Shown: positions 51,734 to 61,477, numbered from the stretch's first letter. The stretch: DNA of 64,000 nucleotides from Pseudomonas sp. BSw22131 (GCF_026810445.1 NZ_CP113949.1:4588001-4652000); one strand, 5' to 3'. A program made the numbers and translations. Notes: generated by a model from the letters alone, not told the origin.

Positions 51734-52306
51734 ATGCTCAGTAAAAAATTTCGTATTTTCCTGGTATGCGGTGTGCTTGCAGTGCTGCTGGCGGCGGCGG
51801 GCTACTGGGATATCAGTCCCGAAAGCTTCATGGACCAGCCCAGGTCTGCGGTCGATGAGAGCGCTATCGACTTTTACGCCATCAATGCCCACAGCGTTCA
51901 GTTCCTTCCGGACGGCGGCATGCAGTATGAGATGACGGCAGACAAGGTCGAACACCTCAAGGCCACCGACATTACTCTTCTGACGACCCCGAACCTTGAG
52001 CTGTATCGCGGCTCGACGTTTCCATGGCATGTCGAAAGCAGGACTGCGGAGGTGTCTCCTGGCGGTGATCATGTCGAGCTGATAGACAATGTGCGCATCA
52101 ATCGGACCGACGAAAAGAGTCGCACGACAATCATTACCAGTAGCCGCATGACCGTATTCCCTCAGAAGCAATATGCGGAGACCCAGCAAGCCGTTAGAAT
52201 CGACGGCCTTGGCGGTGTGACCACCGCCACCGGAATGAAAGCGTATTTGAAAGACAGCAGGATGGACCTGCTCTCCAACGTAAGAGGACAGTATGACGCT
52301 CGTTAA
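51734..52306 (+). CDS. lptC: LPS export protein LptC
   Basis: LptC is a bitopic inner-membrane protein that takes LPS from LptB2FG and hands it to LptA. The 190-residue protein has one N-terminal helix (FRIFLVCGVLAVLLAAAGYW) and a periplasmic OstA-like beta-jellyroll (ESAIDFYAINAHSVQFLPDGGMQYEMTADKVEHL.., WHVESRTAEVSPGGDHVELIDNV). It overlaps lptA by 14 bases. Identity from position and fold motifs is secure. Confidence 0.94.
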   Translation: MLSKKFRIFLVCGVLAVLLAAAGYWDISPESFMDQPRSAVDESAIDFYAINAHSVQFLPDGGMQYEMTADKVEHLKATDITLLTTPNLELYRGSTFPWHVESRTAEVSPGGDHVELIDNVRINRTDEKSRTTIITSSRMTVFPQKQYAETQQAVRIDGLGGVTTATGMKAYLKDSRMDLLSNVRGQYDAR

Positions 52307-52835
52307 AACCCTTCCTTTATTGCTCGGCCTGGGCGCAGCACTGGGAAGCGCGAGCGCCTGGTCTTTGCCCACAGACCGCGACCAGCCCATCCACATTCAG
52401 TCGGATGATGCGCAGCTGGATGACAAGCAAGGCGTCGCCACGTACAAAGGCAACGTCATCATTACCCAGGGCTCCATGAAGATCACGGGCAACACTGTGA
52501 CCATCACCCGTAACGCGCAAGGCGAAGTCGACGTGTTCACGTCCGTGGGCAACCTTGCGTACTACGAGCAGAAACCCGCTGTGGATAAACCGATTGTCCA
52601 GGCTTACGGCGTTACAATTCAGTACTTCGCCGCCCAGGATCGTATCGTGCTGATTGACAAGGCCAAGGTCATCAACGACGGCAACACCTCCGAAGGCGAG
52701 AAAATCGTCTACGACACCGTCAAGCAGGTTGTGAATGCCGGCCGTGCAAACGGCACCAGGATCACTACGCCGCGACCACGAATCGATATGGTTATCCAGC
52801 CGAAAAAGAAAACCGACCAGCAGAAGGCCCAGTAA
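52293..52835 (+). CDS. lptA: Periplasmic LPS transport protein LptA
   Basis: LptA forms the periplasmic bridge that carries LPS to LptDE. The 180-residue protein has a signal peptide ([24 protein letters not shown]) and an OstA-like domain ([40 protein letters not shown]), with a lysine-rich C-terminus. Its stop overlaps lptB (TAATG). Confidence 0.96.
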   Translation: MTLVKTLPLLLGLGAALGSASAWSLPTDRDQPIHIQSDDAQLDDKQGVATYKGNVIITQGSMKITGNTVTITRNAQGEVDVFTSVGNLAYYEQKPAVDKPIVQAYGVTIQYFAAQDRIVLIDKAKVINDGNTSEGEKIVYDTVKQVVNAGRANGTRITTPRPRIDMVIQPKKKTDQQKAQ

Positions 52836-53560
52836 TGGCAACGCTGAAAGCTCAGCATCTGGCTAAAAGCTACAAAGGCCGTCAGGTCGTCCGCGATGTG
52901 AGCCTGTCCATCGAAAGCGGCCAGATCGTTGGCTTGCTGGGGCCTAACGGCGCTGGCAAGACTACCTGTTTCTACATGATCGTCGGCCTTGTCCAGGCCG
53001 AACAGGGTCGCGTGCTGATCGATGACCAAGACATCAGCCATCAGCCCATGCATGGCCGCGCTCGCGCCGGTATCGGCTACCTTCCGCAGGAAGCATCGAT
53101 TTTCCGCAAGCTGTCCGTTGCCGATAACATCATGGCCATTCTTGAGACACGCAAGGAGCTGGATCGCCCGGCGCGCCGCAAGGAGCTGGAGAGCCTGCTG
53201 CAGGAATTCCACATTACTCACATCCGCGACAACCTCGGCATGAGCTTGTCAGGCGGTGAACGCCGTCGTGTAGAAATTGCACGCGCGCTGGCCACCTCGC
53301 CCAAATTCATCCTGCTCGATGAACCGTTTGCTGGCGTCGACCCGATTTCCGTCGGCGACATCAAGCAGATCATTCATCACCTGAAGGCCAAGGGTATCGG
53401 TGTGTTAATCACGGACCACAACGTCCGCGAGACACTGGACATCTGTGAAACGGCCTACATCGTCAACGATGGACAGCTGATTGCCGAAGGCGACTCTGAA
53501 ACCATTCTGGCTAACCAGTTGGTGAAAGATGTATACCTCGGCCACGAGTTCCGCCTGTAA
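52835..53560 (+). CDS. lptB: LPS export ABC transporter ATPase LptB
   Basis: LptB powers extraction of LPS from the inner membrane with LptFG. The 241-residue ATPase has Walker [18 protein letters not shown], the Q-loop region [18 protein letters not shown], the signature [15 protein letters not shown], Walker [14 protein letters not shown] and the switch histidine in [11 protein letters not shown]. The permease genes lptF/lptG are not in this window. rpoN follows 192 bases later. Confidence 0.98.
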   Translation: MATLKAQHLAKSYKGRQVVRDVSLSIESGQIVGLLGPNGAGKTTCFYMIVGLVQAEQGRVLIDDQDISHQPMHGRARAGIGYLPQEASIFRKLSVADNIMAILETRKELDRPARRKELESLLQEFHITHIRDNLGMSLSGGERRRVEIARALATSPKFILLDEPFAGVDPISVGDIKQIIHHLKAKGIGVLITDHNVRETLDICETAYIVNDGQLIAEGDSETILANQLVKDVYLGHEFRL

Positions 53561-53664
53561 TTTGCGGCGATGACAACGGACCTGCTGATCGATGGCATCA
53601 CTGCCCGATCACTGATCTGTATTAATTGTCATCGCACGCTAGGCAAACACTCTGGTTTCAGGCA

Positions 53665-53670
53665 TATAAT
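53665..53670 (+). promoter_or_regulatory. Candidate -10 of rpoN, with leader palindrome
   Basis: Consensus TATAAT predicts a start near 53677. Immediately downstream a perfect palindrome GGCGC-CTCA-GCGCC lies at 53682-53695, so it would be at the 5' end of the rpoN mRNA. The -35 is weak. Confidence 0.45.
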
Positions 53671-53752
53671 TTGCTTAAGTTGGCGCCTCAGCGCCCTGTA
53701 GTGGATGGCGCGCATCTGCGCCGGCGAACGAATAAGGTGTTTAGCCCCTGCC

Positions 53753-55246
53753 ATGAAACCTTCGCTAGTCTTGAGAATGGGCCAGCAGCTGACGATGACA
53801 CCGCAGCTGCAACAGGCCATCCGCTTGCTCCAATTGTCGACTCTGGATCTCCAACAGGAAATCCAGGAGGCGCTGGAGTCCAATCCTATGCTCGAACGTC
53901 AGGAAGAAGGCGAAGACTTCGATAACGCCGACCCGATGGCCGACAACATCGAACAGAAACCCAACCCGGACGTCCAGGAGCCGACCTACCAGGAAGCCGC
54001 CCCGACTGTCGACAATCTTGAAGACGGCGAGTGGAGTGAGCGCATTCCAAACGAATTGCCAGTCGATACAGCCTGGGAAGACGTTTACCAGACCAGCGCA
54101 AGCAGCCTGCCCAGCAATGATGATGACGAGTGGGACTTCACCACCCGTACCTCCGTTGGCGAAAGCCTTCAGAGCCACTTGCTGTGGCAGTTGAATCTGG
54201 CGCCGATGTCGGACACTGACCGACTGATTGCAGTAACCCTGATCGACTGCATCAACAATCAGGGTTATCTGGACGAATCGCTCGAGGAGCTCCTCGACGC
54301 TTTCGATCCTGAACTTGATATCGAACTCGACGAAATTGAAGCCGTCCTGCATCGCATCCAGCAATTCGAACCTGCCGGTATAGGCGCACGCACGCTAAGC
54401 GAATGCCTGCTCCTGCAATTGCGACAATTGCCCGCAAAGACCAAATGGCTTGCCGAGGCACAACGTCTGGTCAGCGATTACATCGACCTGTTGGGCAGTC
54501 GTGACTACGCCCAACTGATGCGCCGCATGAAGATCAAGGAAGACGATCTTCGCCAGGTGATCGAATTGGTGCAGAGCCTTAACCCTCGTCCGGGTTCACA
54601 GATCGAATCCACCGAAGCCGAATACGTGGTGCCCGACGTGATCGTGCGCAAGCACAACGAGCGCTGGCTGGTGGAGCTTAATCAGGAATCCGTGCCGCGA
54701 CTGCGAGTCAATCCGCAATATGCCGGTTTTGTTCGTCGCGCTGACACCAGCGCCGACAACACCTTCATGCGTAACCAGTTGCAAGAGGCGCGGTGGTTCA
54801 TCAAAAGCCTGCAGAGCCGCAACGAAACCCTGATGAAGGTCGCGACGCAGATTGTCGAGCATCAGCGGGGGTTTCTGGAGTACGGCGACGAGGCAATGAA
54901 ACCGCTGGTCCTGCACGACATCGCCGAAGCGGTGGGCATGCATGAGTCCACCATTTCGCGGGTGACCACGCAGAAGTTCATGCACACGCCACGTGGCATT
55001 TACGAACTGAAATACTTCTTCTCCAGCCACGTCAGCACCTCTGAGGGCGGCGAGTGTTCCTCCACGGCGATTCGCGCGATCATCAAAAAACTGGTTGCCG
55101 CCGAAAATCAGAAAAAGCCATTGAGTGACAGTAAGATCGCTGGTTTACTGGAGGCACAAGGCATTCAAGTGGCTCGTCGCACAGTCGCCAAATATCGCGA
55201 ATCGTTAGGGATAGCTCCTTCGAGCGAACGTAAGCGACTGATGTAG
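53753..55246 (+). CDS. rpoN: RNA polymerase sigma-54 factor RpoN
   Basis: RpoN directs polymerase to -24/-12 promoters for nitrogen, motility and other regulons, and needs an enhancer-binding ATPase. The 497-residue protein has the glutamine- and leucine-rich activator-interacting region I ([23 protein letters not shown]), an acidic region II (about 55-120), the core-binding domain, and the DNA-binding domain with the HTH ([22 protein letters not shown]) and the RpoN box [10 protein letters not shown] at 474-483. The ATG at 53753 ([10 protein letters not shown]) is the family start. Confidence 0.99.
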   Translation: MKPSLVLRMGQQLTMTPQLQQAIRLLQLSTLDLQQEIQEALESNPMLERQEEGEDFDNADPMADNIEQKPNPDVQEPTYQEAAPTVDNLEDGEWSERIPNELPVDTAWEDVYQTSASSLPSNDDDEWDFTTRTSVGESLQSHLLWQLNLAPMSDTDRLIAVTLIDCINNQGYLDESLEELLDAFDPELDIELDEIEAVLHRIQQFEPAGIGARTLSECLLLQLRQLPAKTKWLAEAQRLVSDYIDLLGSRDYAQLMRRMKIKEDDLRQVIELVQSLNPRPGSQIESTEAEYVVPDVIVRKHNERWLVELNQESVPRLRVNPQYAGFVRRADTSADNTFMRNQLQEARWFIKSLQSRNETLMKVATQIVEHQRGFLEYGDEAMKPLVLHDIAEAVGMHESTISRVTTQKFMHTPRGIYELKYFFSSHVSTSEGGECSSTAIRAIIKKLVAAENQKKPLSDSKIAGLLEAQGIQVARRTVAKYRESLGIAPSSERKRLM

Positions 55247-55323
55247 AGGTCACGCGCTACAGCGTTCCAGTGGCAGGCAACCAAGCCTGCCTCTTTATGC
55301 ACTGGCAATGAAGGAGAAGCTGT

Positions 55324-55632
55324 ATGCAAGTCAACATCAGTGGACACCAACTGGAAGTGACCAAGCCCCTGCGTGAGTACATAGAGCTGAAGCTCCAAAA
55401 GCTCGAGAGGCACTTTGACAAAATTACCAATGTACAGGTGACGATGGCCGTCGAAAAACTCAAACAGAAGATCGAGGCCACCCTGCATATCCCTGGTGGA
55501 GAGGTCGTAGCGAATGCGGATCATGACGATATGTATGCTGCAATCGACCTGCTCACTGACAAGCTCGACAGACAATTGCTCAAGCATAAGGAAAAGCAGC
55601 AAAGCACCCTCAAAGGTGTTGCCGCTCGCTGA
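55324..55632 (+). CDS. hpf: Ribosome hibernation promoting factor HPF (short form)
   Basis: HPF binds the 30S decoding centre and promotes dimerisation or inactivation of ribosomes in stationary phase. The 102-residue protein is the short form: MQVNISGHQLEVTKPLREYIELKLQKLERHF, AVEKLKQKIEATLHIPGGEVVANADHDDMYAAIDLLTDKLDRQLLKHKEK. It sits between rpoN and ptsN, the typical place. A GGAG site precedes the ATG. Confidence 0.97.
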   Translation: MQVNISGHQLEVTKPLREYIELKLQKLERHFDKITNVQVTMAVEKLKQKIEATLHIPGGEVVANADHDDMYAAIDLLTDKLDRQLLKHKEKQQSTLKGVAAR

Positions 55633-55644
55633 CACTCCCCACAC

Positions 55645-56109
55645 ATGATCCGACTTGAAAATATCCTGACCCCTGGCCGTTCCCTCGTGAACGTGCCGGG
55701 CGGCAGTAAAAAAGCTGTACTCGAAGAGGTTGCCAAAGTCATTCACCCGCACTTGGCTGACCTCGACCAGCAAACTGTCTTCGAGAGCTTGATAGCCCGC
55801 GAAAAACTCGGTTCAACGGGTTTTGGCAACGGCATAGCCATTCCGCACTGCCGCCTCAAGGGCTGCACTCGTCCCATTAGCGCACTACTGCAACTCAGTC
55901 ACCCTGTTGATTTCGACGCCATCGATGGCGCCCCGGTCGATCTTCTGTTCGTGCTGCTGGTTCCGGAGGCCGCCACTGACCAGCATCTGGAGCTGCTGCG
56001 CCAGATAGCCAACATGCTTGACCGTAAGAAGGTGCGTGAAAAACTGCGCACTGCACCAACCGGTGAAGCCCTTTATCAAGTGGTACTCGACGAGCAGACC
56101 GGTCACTAA
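55645..56109 (+). CDS. ptsN: Nitrogen PTS enzyme IIA-Ntr (PtsN)
   Basis: PtsN accepts phosphate from NPr and acts as a regulator (potassium transport, carbon/nitrogen balance), not as a sugar importer. The 154-residue EIIA domain has [56 protein letters not shown] with the phosphorylated His in IPHCR, and [20 protein letters not shown]. It is followed after 2 bases by rapZ. EI-Ntr (ptsP) is not in this window. Confidence 0.97.
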   Translation: MIRLENILTPGRSLVNVPGGSKKAVLEEVAKVIHPHLADLDQQTVFESLIAREKLGSTGFGNGIAIPHCRLKGCTRPISALLQLSHPVDFDAIDGAPVDLLFVLLVPEAATDQHLELLRQIANMLDRKKVREKLRTAPTGEALYQVVLDEQTGH

Positions 56110-56111
56110 TC

Positions 56112-56969
56112 ATGCGGATGATCATCGTCAGCGGCCGCTCCGGCTCAGGCAAGAGTACGGCTCTCGATGTGCTGGAAGACAGCGGCTTCTACTGCGTTGA
56201 TAACCTGCCCGCCGGCTTGCTGCCGGAGCTGGCCGAACGCGCGTTGATTCATACCGAACTGGCGGAGCCCCTGCTCGCTGTTTCCATCGACGCGCGCAAT
56301 CTGCCTAGCCACCTGACCCGCTTCCCTAAGATGCTAGAAGAAGTGCGCGCCCGCCATATTCGGTGCGACGTGCTGTTTCTGGATGCCGACGAGCCGACGC
56401 TTCTCAAGCGCTTCTCCGAGACGCGACGACGGCATCCGCTCAGCACTGCGACCCGTTCGCTAGCTGAAGCTATTCGCGATGAAAAAACGTTGTTAGGGCC
56501 GATCATTGATCTTGCCGACCTCACCATCGACACCACTAATCTCAACCTGTACCAACTGCGTGACGCGCTCAAATTAAGGCTGCTCAACAAGCCGGAGCCA
56601 GGTACCGCGTTTCTGGTCGAGTCGTTCGGATTCAAGCGCGGCATGCCAGTGGACGCCGACCTGGTGTTCGATGTGCGCTGCCTTCCTAACCCCTACTGGA
56701 AACCAGAGCTGCGTGAGCAATCCGGTCTCGACAAGCCTGTTGCCGATTACCTCGCGGCGCAACCCGACGTCGAGGAGATGTTTCAGGACATCTTCGCTTA
56801 CCTCAACAAGTGGCTGCCACGTTTTGCGGCCAGCAACCGTGCGTATGTCACTGTCGCCATTGGCTGTACCGGCGGGCATCACCGCTCCGTCTACCTGACC
56901 GAACGACTGGGTCAGGTCCTGCAGCAATCGCTCAAGAATGTCCAGGTTCGCCACCGCGACCTAAGCTGA
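56112..56969 (+). CDS. rapZ: RNase adapter / nucleotide-binding protein RapZ
   Basis: RapZ is an RNA-binding ATP/GTPase-fold protein that in E. coli senses glucosamine-6-phosphate and directs GlmZ to RNase E. The 285-residue protein has Walker [64 protein letters not shown], and the C-terminal RNA-binding region [22 protein letters not shown]. It lies between ptsN and ptsO. Whether it controls GlmS in this organism is inference. Confidence 0.97.
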   Translation: MRMIIVSGRSGSGKSTALDVLEDSGFYCVDNLPAGLLPELAERALIHTELAEPLLAVSIDARNLPSHLTRFPKMLEEVRARHIRCDVLFLDADEPTLLKRFSETRRRHPLSTATRSLAEAIRDEKTLLGPIIDLADLTIDTTNLNLYQLRDALKLRLLNKPEPGTAFLVESFGFKRGMPVDADLVFDVRCLPNPYWKPELREQSGLDKPVADYLAAQPDVEEMFQDIFAYLNKWLPRFAASNRAYVTVAIGCTGGHHRSVYLTERLGQVLQQSLKNVQVRHRDLS

Positions 56970-56984
56970 AAGGATCCCTCTGCG

Positions 56985-57257
56985 ATGCCCGCTCTTCAAA
57001 TTACGATCATCAACAAGCTGGGCCTGCATGCCCGCGCCGCGGCTAAATTCGTGGGTGTAGCTGGCAGGTTTCCTTGCCAGATCCGCGTTGGCCGTACTTC
57101 CGACAGCATGGTCGACGGCAAAAGTATTATGGCCGTGATGATGCTCGCGGCGGGCAAAGGCACAGAGATTCAGCTCAATACCGAAGGCGACGATGACCAG
57201 GCGGCTTTGGATGCTCTGGTTGAGCTGATCAACAACAAGTTCGATGAGGGCGAATAG
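56985..57257 (+). CDS. ptsO: Nitrogen PTS phosphocarrier NPr (PtsO)
   Basis: NPr transfers phosphate from EI-Ntr to PtsN. The 90-residue HPr-like protein has the active histidine in TIINKLGLHARAAAKFVGVAG and the regulatory-serine region DGKSIMAVMMLAAGKGTEIQL. It ends the kdsD...ptsO run and is followed by a strong terminator. Confidence 0.96.
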   Translation: MPALQITIINKLGLHARAAAKFVGVAGRFPCQIRVGRTSDSMVDGKSIMAVMMLAAGKGTEIQLNTEGDDDQAALDALVELINNKFDEGE

Positions 57258-57295
57258 GCCCAGCACTGTCCAGCCCTACTATCGCGCCATCCATA

Positions 57296-57334
57296 AGAAA
57301 AAGCCCCGACTCGCAGGAGCCGGGGCTTTTTCTT
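57296..57334. terminator. Bidirectional terminator between ptsO and yjdM
   Basis: AAGAAAAAGCCCCG ... CGGGGCTTTTTCTT is a perfect 14-base stem including A/T tracts. It serves both convergent transcripts. Confidence 0.93.
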
Positions 57335-57353
57335 AAAGCTTTCAGGGCAACGA

Positions 57354-57692
57354 TCAGCCCTTCTTGACAAACTCGGACTTCAGCTTCATGGCGCCAATAC
57401 CATCGATCTTGCAGTCGATGTCGTGATCACCGTCGACCAGCCGAATATTCTTGACCTTGGTGCCCACCTTGACCACCAGCGAAGAACCTTTGACCTTGAG
57501 ATCCTTGATCACTGTAACGGTGTCGCCATCTTGCAGGGTATTGCCGACCGAGTCCTTGATCACTTTGGCGTCGTCCGATACCTCGGCCGCGCTGTCAGCG
57601 GTCCACTCGTGGGCGCATTCCGGGCATACGAACTGCGTGCCATCTTCGTAGGTGTATTCGGAATTGCATTTTGGGCACGGCGGTAAGCTCAC
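57354..57692 (-). CDS. yjdM: PhnA/YjdM family zinc-ribbon protein
   Basis: This is a 112-residue protein of the PhnA/YjdM family. Despite the name it is not required for phosphonate use and its role is uncertain. It has an N-terminal zinc ribbon ([21 protein letters not shown], two C-x-x-C pairs) and a C-terminal SH3-like domain ([41 protein letters not shown]). A perfect TATAAT lies at 57727-57732 on the minus strand, about 35 bases upstream. It stands alone. Confidence 0.92.
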   Translation of the reverse strand: MSLPPCPKCNSEYTYEDGTQFVCPECAHEWTADSAAEVSDDAKVIKDSVGNTLQDGDTVTVIKDLKVKGSSLVVKVGTKVKNIRLVDGDHDIDCKIDGIGAMKLKSEFVKKG

Positions 57693-57726
57693 GGCGGTTC
57701 TCGCATCAGAAGATAATAGGCGCAGG

Positions 57727-57732
57727 ATTATA
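57727..57732 (-). promoter_or_regulatory. Candidate -10 of the yjdM gene
   Basis: TATAAT on the minus strand predicts a start near 57720 and a leader of about 28 bases. No good -35 is visible. Confidence 0.4.
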
Positions 57733-57798
57733 AGGGTTTTTATCGAACCACGGGCGCGCCGTTCGATTTCATGTGCGGCACCCCGTCAAACCATTGGC

Positions 57799-58686
57799 CT
57801 AGCCCAATGCCGTGTCCATCACCATCATCACGCAAAAGCCGGAGACCAAACCCAGACTGGCAATACGGTGATGTCCGTTGCGCCGAGATTCGGGGATGAT
57901 TTCATGGGTCACGACCAGCAGCATCGCGCCAGCCGCCAGCGCCAACCCAATAGGTAGCAGCAACTCGGCAACCGCCACCAGCCATGCGCACAGCACAGCG
58001 AAAAACGGTTCGACCAGACCGGACGCCGCGCCGATCAAAAAAGCCTTGAAGCGCGACATGCCAGCCCCCGCCAGCACCAGCGCGATTACCAGCCCCTCCG
58101 GGACGTCCTGAATGGCGATCCCCATGGCGAGGCTGTCGGCATGAGCCAGCCCCCCGCCCGCAGATACGCCGACTGCCATCCCTTCGGGAATGTTGTGAGC
58201 GATGATTGCGATGACGAATAACCATATGTTCGACGGGATCGCCGGATGTTCCGGTGACGGCGCAAGGCTGGCATCGCGGGACACCAAACTATCCACCGCA
58301 AACAAACCGATGGCGCCCAGCAAAATACCGAAGCTGATCAGCCCGCCTGCGCCCCAGGGCGTGAACCCCAGACCTTCGGCAGCGCTCAGCCCCGGCACGA
58401 TCAGCGAGAAGGCGGTAGCCGCAAGCATGATGCCAGCACCAAAACCCAGCAACCCGTCGGACACCGCGACCGGCATCTTGCGGATCACCAACACGGGCAA
58501 AGCACCGAGGGCCGTCCCCAATGCACAGATCGCCCCGCCCTGCAGCGCTCGCAGCATCCGTGGCTCCAGACTCAACCAGGAAAAACCCTGCGCGATCAAT
58601 AACCCCGTACCGACCAGTACCAGAATCGACCCCAGGGCCAGACGCAACAACCGTCCACTGCTGATCGCAAGAATGTCCGAACGCAT
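57799..58686 (-). CDS. ZIP-family metal transporter
   Basis: The 295-residue protein has about eight membrane helices and the ZIP signatures AIIAHNIPEGMAVGVS (fourth transmembrane segment) and AMGIAIQDVPEGLVIALVL (fifth), which together form the binuclear metal site. Members of this GufA-like branch import zinc, manganese or iron. It is 31 bases downstream of sodA on the same strand, so a role in supplying metal for Mn-superoxide dismutase or under iron limitation is plausible. The substrate cannot be told from sequence. Confidence 0.92.
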   Translation of the reverse strand: MRSDILAISSGRLLRLALGSILVLVGTGLLIAQGFSWLSLEPRMLRALQGGAICALGTALGALPVLVIRKMPVAVSDGLLGFGAGIMLAATAFSLIVPGLSAAEGLGFTPWGAGGLISFGILLGAIGLFAVDSLVSRDASLAPSPEHPAIPSNIWLFVIAIIAHNIPEGMAVGVSAGGGLAHADSLAMGIAIQDVPEGLVIALVLAGAGMSRFKAFLIGAASGLVEPFFAVLCAWLVAVAELLLPIGLALAAGAMLLVVTHEIIPESRRNGHHRIASLGLVSGFCVMMVMDTALG

Positions 58687-58717
58687 AAACCGCCTTACTG
58701 CTCGTTATTACTAATAG

Positions 58718-59329
58718 TCACACCATGGCGGCGTGGTAACGCCTGGCCACTTCAGCCCAGTTGACGACGTTGTAGAAGGCGTTGATGTATTCAGGACGCC
58801 GATTCTGGTAACGCAGGTAGTAGGCGTGCTCCCAGACATCCAGCCCCAGGATCGGCGTGTTGCCGTTCATCAAAGGGCTATCCTGATTGCCACTGCTTTC
58901 CACCACCAGCGTTTTTCCGGGTGTCACGCTCAGCCATGCCCAACCACTGCCAAAGCGGGTTAGCGCGGCTTTAGTGAACGCGTCCTTGAACGCATCGAAA
59001 CCGCCCAGTTGATCGTCGATCGCCTTGGCAAGCGCCTCAGTCGGCAAACCACCACCTTGAGGGCTCATTACTTCCCAGAATAGCGAGTGGTTGGCGTGGC
59101 CGCCGCCCTGATTGATTACCGCAGGTCGCAGTTTTTCAGGCAATTGCGCAACGTCGGCTACGAGTTTCTCAATCGGCCACTCGGCGTATTCGGTGCCTTC
59201 AACGGCAGCGTTGAGATTGTTGACATAGGTCTGGTGGTGCTTGCTGTAGTGGATTTCCATGGTTTGCGCATCGATGTGCGGTTCCAGGGCGTCGTAGGCG
59301 TAGGGCAAGGCTGGCAGGATAAATGGCAT
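58718..59329 (-). CDS. sodA: Manganese superoxide dismutase SodA
   Basis: SodA converts superoxide to peroxide and oxygen. The 203-residue protein has metal-ligand motifs [25 protein letters not shown] and the late [19 protein letters not shown]. The G-G-G-H-A-N-H pattern is the one associated with manganese. The ATG at 59329 ([15 protein letters not shown]) is the family start; it overlaps nothing and follows orfX closely (the orfX stop lies at 59331). In pseudomonads this gene is repressed by iron through Fur, fitting the site upstream. Confidence 0.97.
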   Translation of the reverse strand: MPFILPALPYAYDALEPHIDAQTMEIHYSKHHQTYVNNLNAAVEGTEYAEWPIEKLVADVAQLPEKLRPAVINQGGGHANHSLFWEVMSPQGGGLPTEALAKAIDDQLGGFDAFKDAFTKAALTRFGSGWAWLSVTPGKTLVVESSGNQDSPLMNGNTPILGLDVWEHAYYLRYQNRRPEYINAFYNVVNWAEVARRYHAAMV

Positions 59330-59330
59330 A

Positions 59331-59792
59331 TCAATGAACTCCGAAAGAGAGGCTGCCCGCAGAAGCGGCATTTTGCGCAAGCGTAGAGCGCGAGTGCTCG
59401 CTATTGCTGTTGAGCAGACGATGGGTGCGGGGGTATTCGCCGTGCTCGGTGATAAATCCCAACAGCTCGGCGTAGGTTTTATGACTGTGCTCGAACGCGG
59501 CCTGACGCAACGCTGGAGTAAACCGGGCGTTCTGAATCACTTGCAGCAAGCGCTGGTGCGCTGCGCACAAGTACTCAGCGCTTTCCTCCGGCTGTTTGAG
59601 CGCCAAGTGCAGATCAGCGAGGTTGTGGTGGGAAATCACGAATGCAGCCACCGCCTCGTCGGCAACGCTCCAGCGCTCCAGCAGCACTTGAGCCAAGGCC
59701 AGCGCTTGCAGATAAAGCTCGCGGGCGTCGATGAGTTCGCCAGCATTGAAGCAACTATTACCCTTGAGGATCGTGCGTTTCCATTGCTCCAT
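59331..59792 (-). CDS. OrfX of the sodA operon (helical protein of unknown function)
   Basis: This 153-residue all-helical protein corresponds by position to the uncharacterised orfX between fumC and sodA in P. aeruginosa. It reads like a TPR-type scaffold ([69 protein letters not shown]). The C-terminal 25 residues are polar and look disordered. The ATG at 59792 was chosen because the upstream frame is arginine- and histidine-rich and atypical. Function unknown; co-regulation with sodA is likely. Confidence 0.8.
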   Translation of the reverse strand: MEQWKRTILKGNSCFNAGELIDARELYLQALALAQVLLERWSVADEAVAAFVISHHNLADLHLALKQPEESAEYLCAAHQRLLQVIQNARFTPALRQAAFEHSHKTYAELLGFITEHGEYPRTHRLLNSNSEHSRSTLAQNAASAGSLSFGVH

Positions 59793-59850
59793 GGCGTGCC
59801 TCCAGTGGCGATGACAGTGGCGGTAACATTGGTCATGCCTCGACCCCGCC

Positions 59851-59870
59851 AATAAATGATATTCATTATT
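59851..59870 (-). promoter_or_regulatory. Fur-box-like palindrome upstream of orfX-sodA
   Basis: AATAAATGATATTCATTATT is close to the 19-base Fur consensus (arms ATAAATGA and TCATTAT). A second A/T-rich word, AAATGAGTTTGAGAATCAAA (59871-59890), follows. It lies 59-78 bases upstream of orfX and fits iron repression of Mn-SOD. Confidence 0.6.
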
Positions 59871-59962
59871 AAATGAGTTTGAGAATCAAAACAACCCCAA
59901 CGCTGGATAGGCCCCGCTTATCCTGGGTCGACGTGATCCTTCTCCAGAGGTTTTGTGCAGGC

Positions 59963-60000
59963 AAAAAAAAGCCTGCTCACCGAATCGGTGGCAGGCTTTG
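59963..60000 (-). terminator. Rho-independent terminator of pmbA
   Basis: On the minus strand AAAGCCTGC ... GCAGGCTTT (59969-59977, 59992-60000) with the inner CACCG-AAT-CGGTG makes a long stem followed by a run of T residues. It lies 24 bases after the pmbA stop. Confidence 0.88.
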
Positions 60001-60023
60001 GTGCGTCGATACTGCGGAGCGAA

Positions 60024-61370
60024 TCAGCTGCCTGCGACGGTCATTTTCTCGATCAACACAGAGCCCGTGCGAATGTTGCTGCGCATCTCCAGATCGCTGC
60101 CGACCGCGATGATCTGCTTGAACATGTCTTTCATGTTGCCGGCGATGGTCACTTCCTGAACGGCGAATTGAATCTCGCCGTTCTCCACCCAGAAACCGGC
60201 GGCGCCGCGTGAGTAATCGCCCGTCACCATGTTCAGGCCACTGCCCATCAGCTCCGTCACCAGCAGCCCACGTCCCATGCGGCGGATCAAGGCGGCCTGG
60301 TCTTCAGTGCCATGTGAAACGAACAGGTTATGTACGCCGCCGGCGTTTGCAGTACTGGGCAGACCCAGCTTGCGGCCGGAGTAGGTGCTGAGGATGTAGG
60401 ACACCAGGTCACCGTTTTCGACAAACGGCTTGGCGTACGTCGCCAGGCCATCACCGTCGAACGCCGAACTGCCCATCGCCCCCATCAAATGCGGACGCTC
60501 ATCGATGGTCATCCATTCGGGGAACAACCGCTGCCCCATCGCGCCTTCGAGGAATGACGACTTGCGGTAAAGGTTGCCGCCCGAAATCGCGCCGAGAAAG
60601 CTGCCGAACAAACCGCCTGCCAGTTCCGCCGAGAACAGCACGGGGACTTCACAGGTCGGTACCGGACGCGCGCCCAATCGGCTGGCAGCGCGCTGTGCCG
60701 CTTTCTGACCAATGAGCCTGGCGTCCATCAGCAGCTCGCCCTGGCGATTGACGTCGTACCAGTAATCGCGCTGCATCTGGCCATCGCCTTCGGCGATCAT
60801 CACGCAGCTCAGGCTATGACGGGTAGACGCATAACCGCCGATAAAACCGTGGCTGTTGCCGTAAACGCGGCAGCCCTGATGAACGTTCAGCGTGGTGCCA
60901 TCGGCATTTTTGATCCGCGGGTCGGCATCGAAAGCGGCCGCTTCGCAGGTCAGTGCTCGCTCGATGGCCTGCTCCGGAGTGATGTCCCACGGGTGAAACA
61001 GGTCAAAATCTTTCAGGTCGCGAGCCATCAATGCGGCATCGGCCAGACCCGAAGCTTCATCTTCGGAGGTGTGTTTAGCGATTGCCAATGCCGCTGCAAC
61101 CGTTTCACGAATGGCATCCGGACCACTGGCGGAGGTGCTGGCCGAACCTTTACGGTGCCCGACGTAAAGCGTGATACCAAAACCCTGGTCGCGATTGAAC
61201 TCGACGGTTTCGACTTCGCGCTGGCGAACCGAAGTAGACAGCCCCTGCTCCAGTGACACCGCGACCTCACAGGCACTGGCACCCTGGCGCTTGGCTTCGG
61301 CGACGATTTGTTCGACCTGCGCCTGCAACGCTGGCAAAGCCTGCGGGCCGACGCTTTCTGATGCACTCAT
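60024..61370 (-). CDS. pmbA: Metalloprotease PmbA (TldE)
   Basis: PmbA (TldE) forms a heterodimeric protease with TldD that matures microcin B17 and digests unfolded peptides. The 448-residue protein has the DNA-gyrase-modulator fold: VAVSLEQGLSTSVRQREVETVEFNRDQGFGITLYVGHRKGSAS, NSHGFIGGYASTRHSLSCVMIAEGDG, and the C-terminal TGDYSRGAAGFWVENGEI. It lacks the H-E-x-x-x-H motif, as TldE does; the catalytic zinc is in TldD, encoded at 62057. The ATG at 61370 (MSASESVGPQ) was chosen. Confidence 0.95.
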   Translation of the reverse strand: MSASESVGPQALPALQAQVEQIVAEAKRQGASACEVAVSLEQGLSTSVRQREVETVEFNRDQGFGITLYVGHRKGSASTSASGPDAIRETVAAALAIAKHTSEDEASGLADAALMARDLKDFDLFHPWDITPEQAIERALTCEAAAFDADPRIKNADGTTLNVHQGCRVYGNSHGFIGGYASTRHSLSCVMIAEGDGQMQRDYWYDVNRQGELLMDARLIGQKAAQRAASRLGARPVPTCEVPVLFSAELAGGLFGSFLGAISGGNLYRKSSFLEGAMGQRLFPEWMTIDERPHLMGAMGSSAFDGDGLATYAKPFVENGDLVSYILSTYSGRKLGLPSTANAGGVHNLFVSHGTEDQAALIRRMGRGLLVTELMGSGLNMVTGDYSRGAAGFWVENGEIQFAVQEVTIAGNMKDMFKQIIAVGSDLEMRSNIRTGSVLIEKMTVAGS

Positions 61371-61477
61371 GACTTTCTCCATCAAATTCTGATTTCGGCG
61401 ATGACCTAACACCCACCGGACCGGACAACTGGCCCCTGACTGGTTATCATGGCGGCGTTTATTTGCGGACTGCCCCC

